The translations under genes and the position numbers were made by a program. Positions 8,026-13,492 of a stretch of 13,492 nucleotides of DNA are shown here, in pieces (position 1 is the stretch's first letter; every line of letters starts with the position of its first letter). The stretch spans positions 1 through 13,492 of the forward strand of contig CALQQQ010000007.1 of the NCBI GenBank assembly GCA_943332745.1, written 5' to 3'. The notes under the pieces were generated by a model. It saw only the letters and a program-made list of their open reading frames with translations, did no database searches and was not told the origin of the DNA. The DNA comes from Opitutus sp. GAS368 (GTDB lineage Bacteria; Verrucomicrobiota; Verrucomicrobiae; Opitutales; UBA953).

Positions 8026-8847
8026 TTAACGCTGATACCTTGGCGTCCGGCGAGCGGCGGCCTTGGCGAAGAAACGGAAGAGGCGGCCATGCAGCCAAGC
8101 CATCAGGTCAGAACGCGGGCCGACATGCTTGGCCCCCCCGAAGATACGGAATTTGGCCCGCTGGCTCCGCGAGTTGAAGTCAACCGAAGGGTATAGGCTA
8201 CGCAGTTGTTCTATGTCCCGCTGACCAACGCCTGCCTGCCCTTGGTAGATATCTCCGCCACCGACTGGCCGCGTGTGCGTCATCGATACCGCATCGATGA
8301 TACCGATCCGGCCGCCCTGGCCTTTTGCTTCGAGGAGATGGGGCCAAAGGTAATCGAGCCCCCAGCCGGTCCGGCTCAACGTGAACGTGGGGTGGACCGC
8401 GGCGAGGGTCTCGCGGTCGAAGATGGGCGCCATAACTTCGACGAAGTTAGTGAAGCGAACCGCATAGGCGGGGTCGCGAAGCACCGTCGGATGGGAGAAA
8501 TGGGATTCGGGACTCAGCGCCGGCTGAGCGAGGGCGAACCGGAAGGCCATGAAAAGATCGAACATCCGGTTGATGCCTTCCGTATCCATCAGGAGGTCAT
8601 CGTCGGGAAACCAGACCGCGTCATAGGAAGCCACTAATTCCTTTTCAGCCGCAATATGCTCATGCCAGGCGGGCCACTTCGTGCTCTTCATCTCGCGCCA
8701 GTAGTCAGCGTCGGCAGCATATCTGCCCGGCTGATCGCCGTAATAACTGAGATAGAGGTCGAAGCGGCGGCCGGGACCTTCCAGCCATCGACGATGCAAT
8801 GAGCTTTCGCCCACGCGAGCCATCACCAGGAATCTACGGCGAACCAT
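8026..8847 (-). CDS. DUF707 family protein, possible glycosyltransferase
   Basis: A 273-residue protein recognised as DUF707 (PF05212), a family of unknown function known from plants and bacteria. Visible features are an opening RRRFLVMARVG (3-13), FDLYLSYYGD (29-38), a central DAVWFPDDDLLMD (76-88) whose DDD recalls the metal-binding motif of GT-A glycosyltransferases, GWGLDYLWP (161-169) and MTHTRPVGGGDIYQ (189-202). The tail (about 243-273) is rich in arginine and aromatics. The ATG at 8847 is preferred; a TTG at 8886 would add 13 residues of unconvincing sequence. It is the last gene of the CDP-sugar operon, 46 bases after the reductase stop, so it probably acts on the same sugar, perhaps as its transferase. 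Family assignment is good, but the function is inference. Confidence 0.8.
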   Translation of the reverse strand: MVRRRFLVMARVGESSLHRRWLEGPGRRFDLYLSYYGDQPGRYAADADYWREMKSTKWPAWHEHIAAEKELVASYDAVWFPDDDLLMDTEGINRMFDLFMAFRFALAQPALSPESHFSHPTVLRDPAYAVRFTNFVEVMAPIFDRETLAAVHPTFTLSRTGWGLDYLWPHLLEAKGQGGRIGIIDAVSMTHTRPVGGGDIYQGQAGVGQRDIEQLRSLYPSVDFNSRSQRAKFRIFGGAKHVGPRSDLMAWLHGRLFRFFAKAAARRTPRYQR

Positions 8848-8893
8848 GCGGTGAGCCTGCTTCGGCGAGGCGCTTAGGCAATCCAATGGTGCT

Positions 8894-9766
8894 TCAGAAA
8901 TCCCGAGGCAGGTCTTCGGGCTCCCGACAGACGATAGAGTGGAATCGCTGTGCCTTGGCGGTATCCATGCCTGCCCGCAAAGGTCGTGCGGCGGGTGGGC
9001 GGATTTCCGAAGTCGTACGGACGTCTAAACTGACGCTGGCTGGTCGACCCGCTGAAGCCAACCCGAGCAGGATGCGCTTCGCCCAGTCGGGTCTGGTCAG
9101 GTCCGGATGCGGTCCAGCCAGGTGCCAGATGCCGGAGGAAGCAGACGCACACAGCCGGACAGACCAGTCGGCGATATCGCCAGCCCATGTGGGGTTACCT
9201 CGCTGATCGGAAGGTAGCGACAACGTGGCCGCCCCCTCGGCGGCCCTCATCACCTGGTAGGCGAAGTTCTTACGGGCGGCTTCACGCCCCCACACGCAGA
9301 TCAGACGCGCGACCAAGGCGGCTCCGCCAGCGGCGTCCAAGATTGCTTTTTCGGCGTCGGCCTTATGCCGGCCATATACGTTAACCGGGGAGACGGGGTC
9401 TTCCTCGGTATAGCCGCCGGCGACCCCATCGAACACGTACGAAGACGAATAGTAGAGTATGCGCACGCCGTGCTGCGCACACCAGCGGGCCACCGCCAAT
9501 GGTTGTGCGAAATTCTCGCGATGGCTCCGCGAAGGATCGGCCTCGCAACCGTCGACCCAAGTCCAGCCAGCTGCATAGATGACTACCTCTGGTCGCTCAG
9601 CCTCAAGCAGCTCGAGAGTGGCGCCCCAATCGCCCAGCTCCAGGCGGCGCAGAATAGGCGAGTCGGCTGCTCTGGTCGTGCCGACGACGCCATGCCCGGC
9701 AGCGAGGCCGGCCGACATGACATGCGACCCGACCAGCCCCGAGGCTCCAAGGACGACAATCTTCAT
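8894..9766 (-). CDS. RmlD-like NAD(P)H sugar 4-reductase (probable CDP-ascarylose synthase-type)
   Basis: A 290-residue extended short-chain dehydrogenase of the RmlD (dTDP-4-dehydrorhamnose reductase) type. The nucleotide-binding GASGLVG is at 7-13, the catalytic serine region YYSSSYVFDG at 105-114, the active-site YGRHK at 131-135, and SDQRGNPTWAGDIAD (186-200) matches the family's substrate-side motif. Its ATG overlaps the stop of the epimerase gene (ATGA), which fixes the start and implies translational coupling. Because it follows rfbF-rfbG-rfbH and an RmlC-like gene, it probably reduces C4 of CDP-3,6-dideoxy-4-hexulose after C5 epimerisation, as AscF does in Yersinia CDP-ascarylose synthesis. 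The alternative, dTDP-L-rhamnose synthesis, is less likely because no rmlA or rmlB gene is present. An RmlD-like fold is secure; the exact substrate is inferred. Confidence 0.85.
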   Translation of the reverse strand: MKIVVLGASGLVGSHVMSAGLAAGHGVVGTTRAADSPILRRLELGDWGATLELLEAERPEVVIYAAGWTWVDGCEADPSRSHRENFAQPLAVARWCAQHGVRILYYSSSYVFDGVAGGYTEEDPVSPVNVYGRHKADAEKAILDAAGGAALVARLICVWGREAARKNFAYQVMRAAEGAATLSLPSDQRGNPTWAGDIADWSVRLCASASSGIWHLAGPHPDLTRPDWAKRILLGLASAGRPASVSLDVRTTSEIRPPAARPLRAGMDTAKAQRFHSIVCREPEDLPRDF

Positions 9767-10308
9767 GCAAAGACGGCAGGGAGGTCGGCGAGGCGGGGCA
9801 GCGCCTGGTCCCGCTCGGAGATGACCGTAGCCGCGCCGGCCGGCCAGGTGAATCCGAACGAGTCCCAGCGGACGCCGAGGTCGTTCGCCGGCGAATGTTC
9901 GGCGGTGACCGCATAGTGCAATAAGGCCCGGCCTGATCCCAGCACCGCGAACCCATGGGCGCATCCCGCAGGGATCCACACGGTGGCGGGCGTCGCACCG
10001 TCGAGATGGAAAGCGACCGAGCGGCCGTACGTCGGCGAACTCCTCCGCAGGTCGAGGACGACGTCCAGCACCTCGCCGGCGAGGCAGGTCACAGCCTTAT
10101 CATGAGCGAAAGGCGGAGACTGGAAGTGCATGCCGCGCAAGACGCCCGGTTCCGACCAGGAGATGAAACTCTCGCGGACCGGAAAGGCCTGACCGCTCCC
10201 CCACCCGAGGTCGTCCGGATGCAAGAGCTTCGCGAATGATCCGCGCGCGTCTTCACGGGCCTGATGCCTGATCAGGACCACTCCGGGAATCTCGCAAGGC
10301 TGGGCCAT
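9763..10308 (-). CDS. RmlC-like cupin sugar epimerase (probable C5 epimerase of CDP-3,6-dideoxy-4-hexulose)
   Basis: A 181-residue cupin of the dTDP-4-dehydrorhamnose 3,5-epimerase family. Conserved pieces are RGSF (22-25), VLRGMHFQ with the catalytic His61 (56-63), Lys71, GEVLDVVLDLR (78-88), and WIPAGCAHGF (111-120) with His118. Tyr132 is kept, but the second conserved tyrosine of the YxxTxxY motif is His138. The aspartate of the C-terminal WxDP motif appears as Ser150, preceded by Asp149. The ATG at 10308 starts four bases after the rfbH stop; the ten extra in-frame residues upstream look unnecessary. Its stop overlaps the reductase start. In CDP-ascarylose synthesis an RmlC homologue (AscE) inverts only C5, because C3 has already lost its hydroxyl. 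The changed residues may reflect that, but the alignment was made by eye. Confidence 0.85.
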   Translation of the reverse strand: MAQPCEIPGVVLIRHQAREDARGSFAKLLHPDDLGWGSGQAFPVRESFISWSEPGVLRGMHFQSPPFAHDKAVTCLAGEVLDVVLDLRRSSPTYGRSVAFHLDGATPATVWIPAGCAHGFAVLGSGRALLHYAVTAEHSPANDLGVRWDSFGFTWPAGAATVISERDQALPRLADLPAVFA

Positions 10309-10312
10309 GGCG

Positions 10313-11803
10313 TCAGCGCTTCGAGCGAACGAAATCAAGGATGCACTCGGCCATGCGGTCGACCATCGTCTCGGTCAGCCCCGGGAAGGTGCCCACGAAC
10401 AATGCCTGGCGCATGATCTGGTCGGCGCCGGCGAGGTCACCGACGACGCGGAACGCCTCCGGACGATCCTGGCGGAGACGCACGAATGCCGGCTGGCGCA
10501 CGAGGTTGCCGCCGAAGAGCATACGATTCCCAATCTTATGGGCGTCGAGATGGCGGCCGAGCTCGGTATGCGTGAAGGGCGCAGACTCATCGACGAAGAC
10601 CATGAATCCAAACCACGAGCACTCCGTGCGGCAGCCCGAGGCGTCCCAGCTAAAACCATCGCGGCTCCAGCTTGTCGCATGAGATGGTAGCGAAAAGCGG
10701 AGCGGGCCGGCGGCGGGTTCGAGGGCGGCGCGCAGGCGGGACCAGTTCGCCTTACGGGCTTCGACGAACCCGGGAAGGCGGCCGAGCTGCACGCGCCCGA
10801 TGGCGGCCTGGATGTCGAGCGGCTTAACGTTATAGCCGAGATGACCGTAGATGTACTTGTGGTCGTAGCCTTCGGGCAGTTCGCCGAGCTTCCAGCCGAA
10901 GCGCTTCCCGCAAGTGTTGTCGATGCCGCTGGCGCACCAGCAATCGCGGCCCCAGTCACGGAAACTCTCGACGATTGATTTGAGCGGGGAATGGCGGACG
11001 ATGCTAACCGCGCCGCCTTCGCCCATCGTGAGGTGGTGCGGGGGGTAGAAAGACTGGGTGGAGAGGTCACCCCACGTCCCGGTGTAGCGCGTCACATGGA
11101 TGCCGTCGTCAGGGATACCGGGCGAGTTACCCTCGATCCCGAGCTCCTTGGCCATCGCCTTGGGCATCGAGTAGGTGGAGCCAAGCGCATCGCAGTTATC
11201 TTCAATCAACCAGAGCTCATGTCGGCGGCAAAACCGAAGGACAGCCGCGATGTCGAAAGGATTACCAAGCGTGTGCGCAACCATCACGGCCTTCGTCTTG
11301 CCCGGTACAAACGCCGCCTCGAGCTGGGCGGGGTCAATATTACCCGTGATCGGGTCGTTATCGATGAACACCGGGACGGCCCCGTTCTGAATAATCGGAG
11401 CGACCGTCGTCGGGAAGCCGGCAGCACAAGTGATGACCTCGTCGCCCTGGCGGATGCGACGGGCGGGCGGGATTTTGTGCGAGGTAAGCGCGCTGAAGGC
11501 GACGAGGTTTGCGGAGGAGCCTGAATTAACGAGTAGCACGTGGCGGACGCCGAGAAAATCGGCGAGCCCCTTCTCCATCGCAGCGCCTTCCTTGCCGAGC
11601 GTCAGCCAGAAGTCCAAGGTCGATCCGACGGCGGCTTCGACTTCTTCCGGACCGAAGACGCGCGCAGCGTAAGGCACACCGTCTTTAGCGGGATCGTGTG
11701 CCGGGCGCGCCGGATGGTCCGCCGGGAGATGGCCTGCATGGACGGCCTGCGCGTAAGCACGCGTGAGGCGGAGGATTTCCTGACGAATCTGCTCGGGAGT
11801 CAT
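10313..11803 (-). CDS. rfbH: CDP-4-dehydro-6-deoxyglucose 3-dehydratase (E1), PLP and [2Fe-2S] enzyme
   Basis: A 496-residue member of the DegT/aminotransferase fold that removes the C3 hydroxyl of CDP-4-keto-6-deoxyglucose (also called ddhC/ascC). The PLP-binding lysine of aminotransferases is replaced by histidine in SFYPPHHLTMGEGG (His257, as His220 of Yersinia E1). Cluster ligands appear as Cys288, Cys290 and Cys298 (C-X1-C-X7-C) in DWGRDCWCASGIDNTCGKRF. The first ligand is probably Cys204 in EDNCDALGS, giving X83 where the known motif has X57. About 26 extra residues therefore lie around 212-240, and about 15 more lie before SWFGF (near 375-396). The protein is correspondingly longer than typical E1 (about 437). 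It starts six bases after the rfbG stop, without a Shine-Dalgarno sequence. The enzyme needs an E3 reductase (DdhD), which is not seen here. Identity is very secure. Confidence 0.95.
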   Translation of the reverse strand: MTPEQIRQEILRLTRAYAQAVHAGHLPADHPARPAHDPAKDGVPYAARVFGPEEVEAAVGSTLDFWLTLGKEGAAMEKGLADFLGVRHVLLVNSGSSANLVAFSALTSHKIPPARRIRQGDEVITCAAGFPTTVAPIIQNGAVPVFIDNDPITGNIDPAQLEAAFVPGKTKAVMVAHTLGNPFDIAAVLRFCRRHELWLIEDNCDALGSTYSMPKAMAKELGIEGNSPGIPDDGIHVTRYTGTWGDLSTQSFYPPHHLTMGEGGAVSIVRHSPLKSIVESFRDWGRDCWCASGIDNTCGKRFGWKLGELPEGYDHKYIYGHLGYNVKPLDIQAAIGRVQLGRLPGFVEARKANWSRLRAALEPAAGPLRFSLPSHATSWSRDGFSWDASGCRTECSWFGFMVFVDESAPFTHTELGRHLDAHKIGNRMLFGGNLVRQPAFVRLRQDRPEAFRVVGDLAGADQIMRQALFVGTFPGLTETMVDRMAECILDFVRSKR

Positions 11804-11809
11804 GTAAGT

Positions 11810-12907
11810 TTAGAGGGCCCAGCCGAGGCCGGCCTTGCGGGCGTCGGCGATGTAGGCTGTGAGATCGCGGTCGCACAGCGTGGCAGGGGCGGCGCCGGCG
11901 TGGCGGTCGCGATACCATGCGGCGGTGGTGCGCACCGTCGTGGCAAAATCCCAGACTGGCTTCCACCCGAGGACCTGAGCGGCCTTGGTCACGTCGAGGT
12001 GGAGCAAACCCGCCTCATGCGGAGCGGCGGGATCAGTGCGGTCTTCCTGGCGGCCCGGCCATTCGCCGAGGAATGCATCCACGAGAGCGCCGACGGGCTG
12101 GGCAGATTCTCCGAGCGGTCCGAAATTGAAACCCTCGCGGAGACGCGCGGGTTGCGGGGCGAGGTCTGGCTGACGCAGGCAGGCACCCAGCCAGAGGTAG
12201 CCGGCGAGAGGTTCGAGCACGTGCTGCCACGGACGGGTGGCCCGACGATTGCGGATGACGGCGGGCTGGCCGGCCTGGAGTGCGCGTACACAGTCCGGGA
12301 TAATACGGTCGGCAGAGAAGTCACCGCCACCGATGACGTTGCCAGCGCGGCCAGAGGCGAGTGCAGCCTCTCCCGACGCAGGACAGAACGAACGGCGCCA
12401 GGACGAGACGAGGAGTTCCGTCATGCCTTTCGAGGCGCTGTATGGATCGTAGCCGCCCATCGGTTCGTCTTCACGATAGCCTTCGGGTCGCTCGCGGTTC
12501 TCGTAGCACTTGTCAGAGGTCACAATCACCACCGCCGCCGACGGAGCTTCGGCGCGGATGGCATCAAGTAGATGGGCCGTGCCGAGGACGTTGGTCGCGA
12601 TGGTTTCGACTGGCTGCGCGTAGGAAAGCCTGACGAGCGGCTGCGCCGCGAGGTGCAGGACGATTTCGGGGCTAAACTCGCGGACGGCGATGCGTAGAGC
12701 TTCCCGGTCACGCACATCAGCAAACTCGGACTTCAGACGATTACCGAGACCGAGCCAATCGTGGAGCGGCTGATCCGGCTGCGGCGCAAGGGCAAAGCCG
12801 CGCACTTCGGCGCCGAGCTGCAGTAGCCAATGGGCGAGCCAAGCCCCCTTGAAGCCCGTCTGTCCGGTGAGCAGGATGCGCCTTCCTTTGTAAGCTCCGC
12901 CGAACAT
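11810..12907 (-). CDS. rfbG: CDP-glucose 4,6-dehydratase
   Basis: A 365-residue extended SDR enzyme (also ddhB) that converts CDP-glucose to CDP-4-keto-6-deoxyglucose using bound NAD+. The start is set by the family's usual opening MFGxxYKG and by a TGATG junction in which its ATG shares one base with the rfbF stop; a purine-rich GGAAGAAG lies about 5-12 bases upstream. Motifs are ILLTGQTGFKGAWL (11-24) for NAD, HLAAQPLVRLSY (85-96), VTSDKCYEN (129-137), the catalytic YSASK (156-160), RAGNVIGGGDFSADRIIPD (187-205) and WQHVLEPLAGYL (227-238). All match CDP-glucose 4,6-dehydratases more closely than the dTDP enzymes. Length is normal. It is the second step of the CDP-3,6-dideoxyhexose pathway and lies between the genes for steps one and three. 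Confidence 0.95.
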   Translation of the reverse strand: MFGGAYKGRRILLTGQTGFKGAWLAHWLLQLGAEVRGFALAPQPDQPLHDWLGLGNRLKSEFADVRDREALRIAVREFSPEIVLHLAAQPLVRLSYAQPVETIATNVLGTAHLLDAIRAEAPSAAVVIVTSDKCYENRERPEGYREDEPMGGYDPYSASKGMTELLVSSWRRSFCPASGEAALASGRAGNVIGGGDFSADRIIPDCVRALQAGQPAVIRNRRATRPWQHVLEPLAGYLWLGACLRQPDLAPQPARLREGFNFGPLGESAQPVGALVDAFLGEWPGRQEDRTDPAAPHEAGLLHLDVTKAAQVLGWKPVWDFATTVRTTAAWYRDRHAGAAPATLCDRDLTAYIADARKAGLGWAL

Positions 12908-13492
12908 CACCACTTCTTCCAAGGAGCGCGGCCGGAGGCCCAGAGCTCCTCCAGGTGGTTCTTCTCACGCAAGGTATCCATCGGCTGCCAGAAGCCACGG
13001 TGCTGATAAGCCGAAAGCTGTCCGCGGGCCGCGAGGGTCTCCAACGGACCGCGCTCCCAGATGCAGTCGTCGCCAGTGATTAGGTCGAGGGTCGAGGGTT
13101 CGAGCACGAAAAAGCCCCCGTTGATGAAGGCACCGTCGCCAGCGGGCTTCTCCTTAAAGGAACGGACTGCCCCCTGCTCGATTTCCAAGGCGCCGTAACG
13201 ACCAGGCGGCTGGACGGCGGTGACCGTCGCCTGGCGTGCCTCCTTACGATGGAAGGCGAGCGTCGCGGCGATATCGACGTCGCCGACGCCATCGCCGTAG
13301 GTCAGGAAGAATGTGCTGTTCAGGTGCTCGCGGACCCGGCCTAGGCGGCCACCCGTCTGGGTCTTTTCGCCGGTATCGACGAGGGTTACTTTCCAGGGCT
13401 CAGCGTTACGCTGATGCACCTCCATAGAGTTCTTGGCCATGTCGATTGTGACATCAGACATATGGAGGAAGTAATTCGCAAAATACTCCTTA
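12907..13492 (-). CDS. rfbF: Glucose-1-phosphate cytidylyltransferase (5'-truncated by window edge)
   Basis: This enzyme (also ddhA) makes CDP-glucose from glucose 1-phosphate and CTP, the entry step of CDP-3,6-dideoxyhexose synthesis. The frame runs open to the right edge: codons for KEYFANYFLH precede the internal methionine at 13461, matching the middle of the family, so about 60-70 N-terminal residues with the nucleotide-binding GGxGTR motif lie outside. Visible pieces are MSDVTIDM, EPWKVTLVDTGEKTQTGGRL, FFLTYGDGVGDVDI, a PPGRYGAL segment, FKEKP, FINGGFFVLEP, WERGPLETLA and HRGFWQPMDTLREKNHLE, in the family order. The stop overlaps the rfbG start (TGATG). This truncation is only a window effect; there is no sign that the gene is broken. 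It is the first gene of the operon visible here. Confidence 0.95.
   Translation of the reverse strand, partial: KEYFANYFLHMSDVTIDMAKNSMEVHQRNAEPWKVTLVDTGEKTQTGGRLGRVREHLNSTFFLTYGDGVGDVDIAATLAFHRKEARQATVTAVQPPGRYGALEIEQGAVRSFKEKPAGDGAFINGGFFVLEPSTLDLITGDDCIWERGPLETLAARGQLSAYQHRGFWQPMDTLREKNHLEELWASGRAPWKKW

Noticed and set aside
8848..8886. TTG at 8886 as an earlier start of the DUF707 gene
   Set aside because: It adds 13 residues with no family similarity. The ATG at 8847 begins right before the first conserved strand. It cannot be fully excluded, because it would shorten the gap to the reductase gene.
9365..9916. Plus-strand open frame (183 codons) opposite the reductase and epimerase genes
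   Set aside because: It crosses the overlapping junction of two motif-supported minus-strand genes and shows no domain of its own.
8894..10308. Reading the epimerase and reductase as dTDP-L-rhamnose genes rmlC and rmlD
   Set aside because: No rmlA or rmlB is present, both genes are tightly coupled to rfbH, and the epimerase differs at conserved active-site positions. Kept only as the alternative hypothesis.
11540..12571. Plus-strand open frame (343 codons) opposite rfbG and the start of rfbH
   Set aside because: It spans the junction of two clearly identified genes on the other strand, and its product resembles no protein family I know.
1..13492. Search for tRNA, rRNA, CRISPR arrays, insertion sequences and attachment sites
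   Set aside because: No cloverleaf, regularly spaced repeat, transposase motif or terminal inverted repeat was recognised by eye. Almost all of the window is explained by coding genes with short gaps.

Overview
The window appears to come from a high-GC, Gram-negative-type bacterial chromosome. It carries the large replicative polymerase gene dnaE at the left, followed by about 10 kb of surface-polysaccharide genes. A lipopolysaccharide or capsule setting is inferred from the gene families: CDP-3,6-dideoxyhexose enzymes, GT25 and GT10 glycosyltransferases, and FkbM methyltransferases. The lineage cannot be fixed from this sequence. The dnaE type, the GC-rich codons and the near absence of Shine-Dalgarno motifs are compatible with Verrucomicrobiota (Opitutae-like), but that is only an impression.

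Left part (1-3671, + strand): dnaE, open at its 5' end. It ends convergently against the next gene, with two stem-loops at the junction.

Middle part (3704-7991): a patchwork of short transcription units in alternating orientation. The order is FkbM methyltransferase (-), GT25 glycosyltransferase (+), GT25 glycosyltransferase (-), GT10 fucosyltransferase (+), FkbM methyltransferase (+). None of the export, polymerisation or lipid-carrier genes of a complete O-antigen operon is visible. These enzymes look like decorators that add and cap sugars on a glycan whose backbone is made elsewhere. GT25 with GT10 resembles the pair that builds Gal then Fuc termini in Lewis-type structures, but donor and acceptor specificity cannot be read here.

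Right part (8026-13492, - strand): a compact operon transcribed right to left. It encodes glucose-1-phosphate cytidylyltransferase (rfbF/ddhA, 5' end outside the window), CDP-glucose 4,6-dehydratase (rfbG/ddhB), the PLP and [2Fe-2S] 3-dehydratase E1 (rfbH/ddhC), an RmlC-like epimerase, an RmlD-like reductase and a DUF707 protein. The genes are joined by overlaps or gaps of a few bases, except before the DUF707 gene. The set and order match the known route to CDP-ascarylose (3,6-dideoxy-L-arabino-hexose), in which an RmlC homologue epimerises C5 and an RmlD homologue reduces C4. The E1 reductase partner (ddhD/rfbI) is not in the window and may lie just beyond the right edge.

The most interesting leads are: a predicted CDP-ascarylose-type pathway with an altered epimerase active site; a DUF707 protein at the end of that operon as a candidate transferase; an E1 enzyme with an extra segment between its first cluster cysteine and its active-site histidine; and Arg-rich tails on all four predicted glycosyltransferase-like proteins. 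No tRNA, rRNA, CRISPR array, insertion sequence or phage gene was seen.
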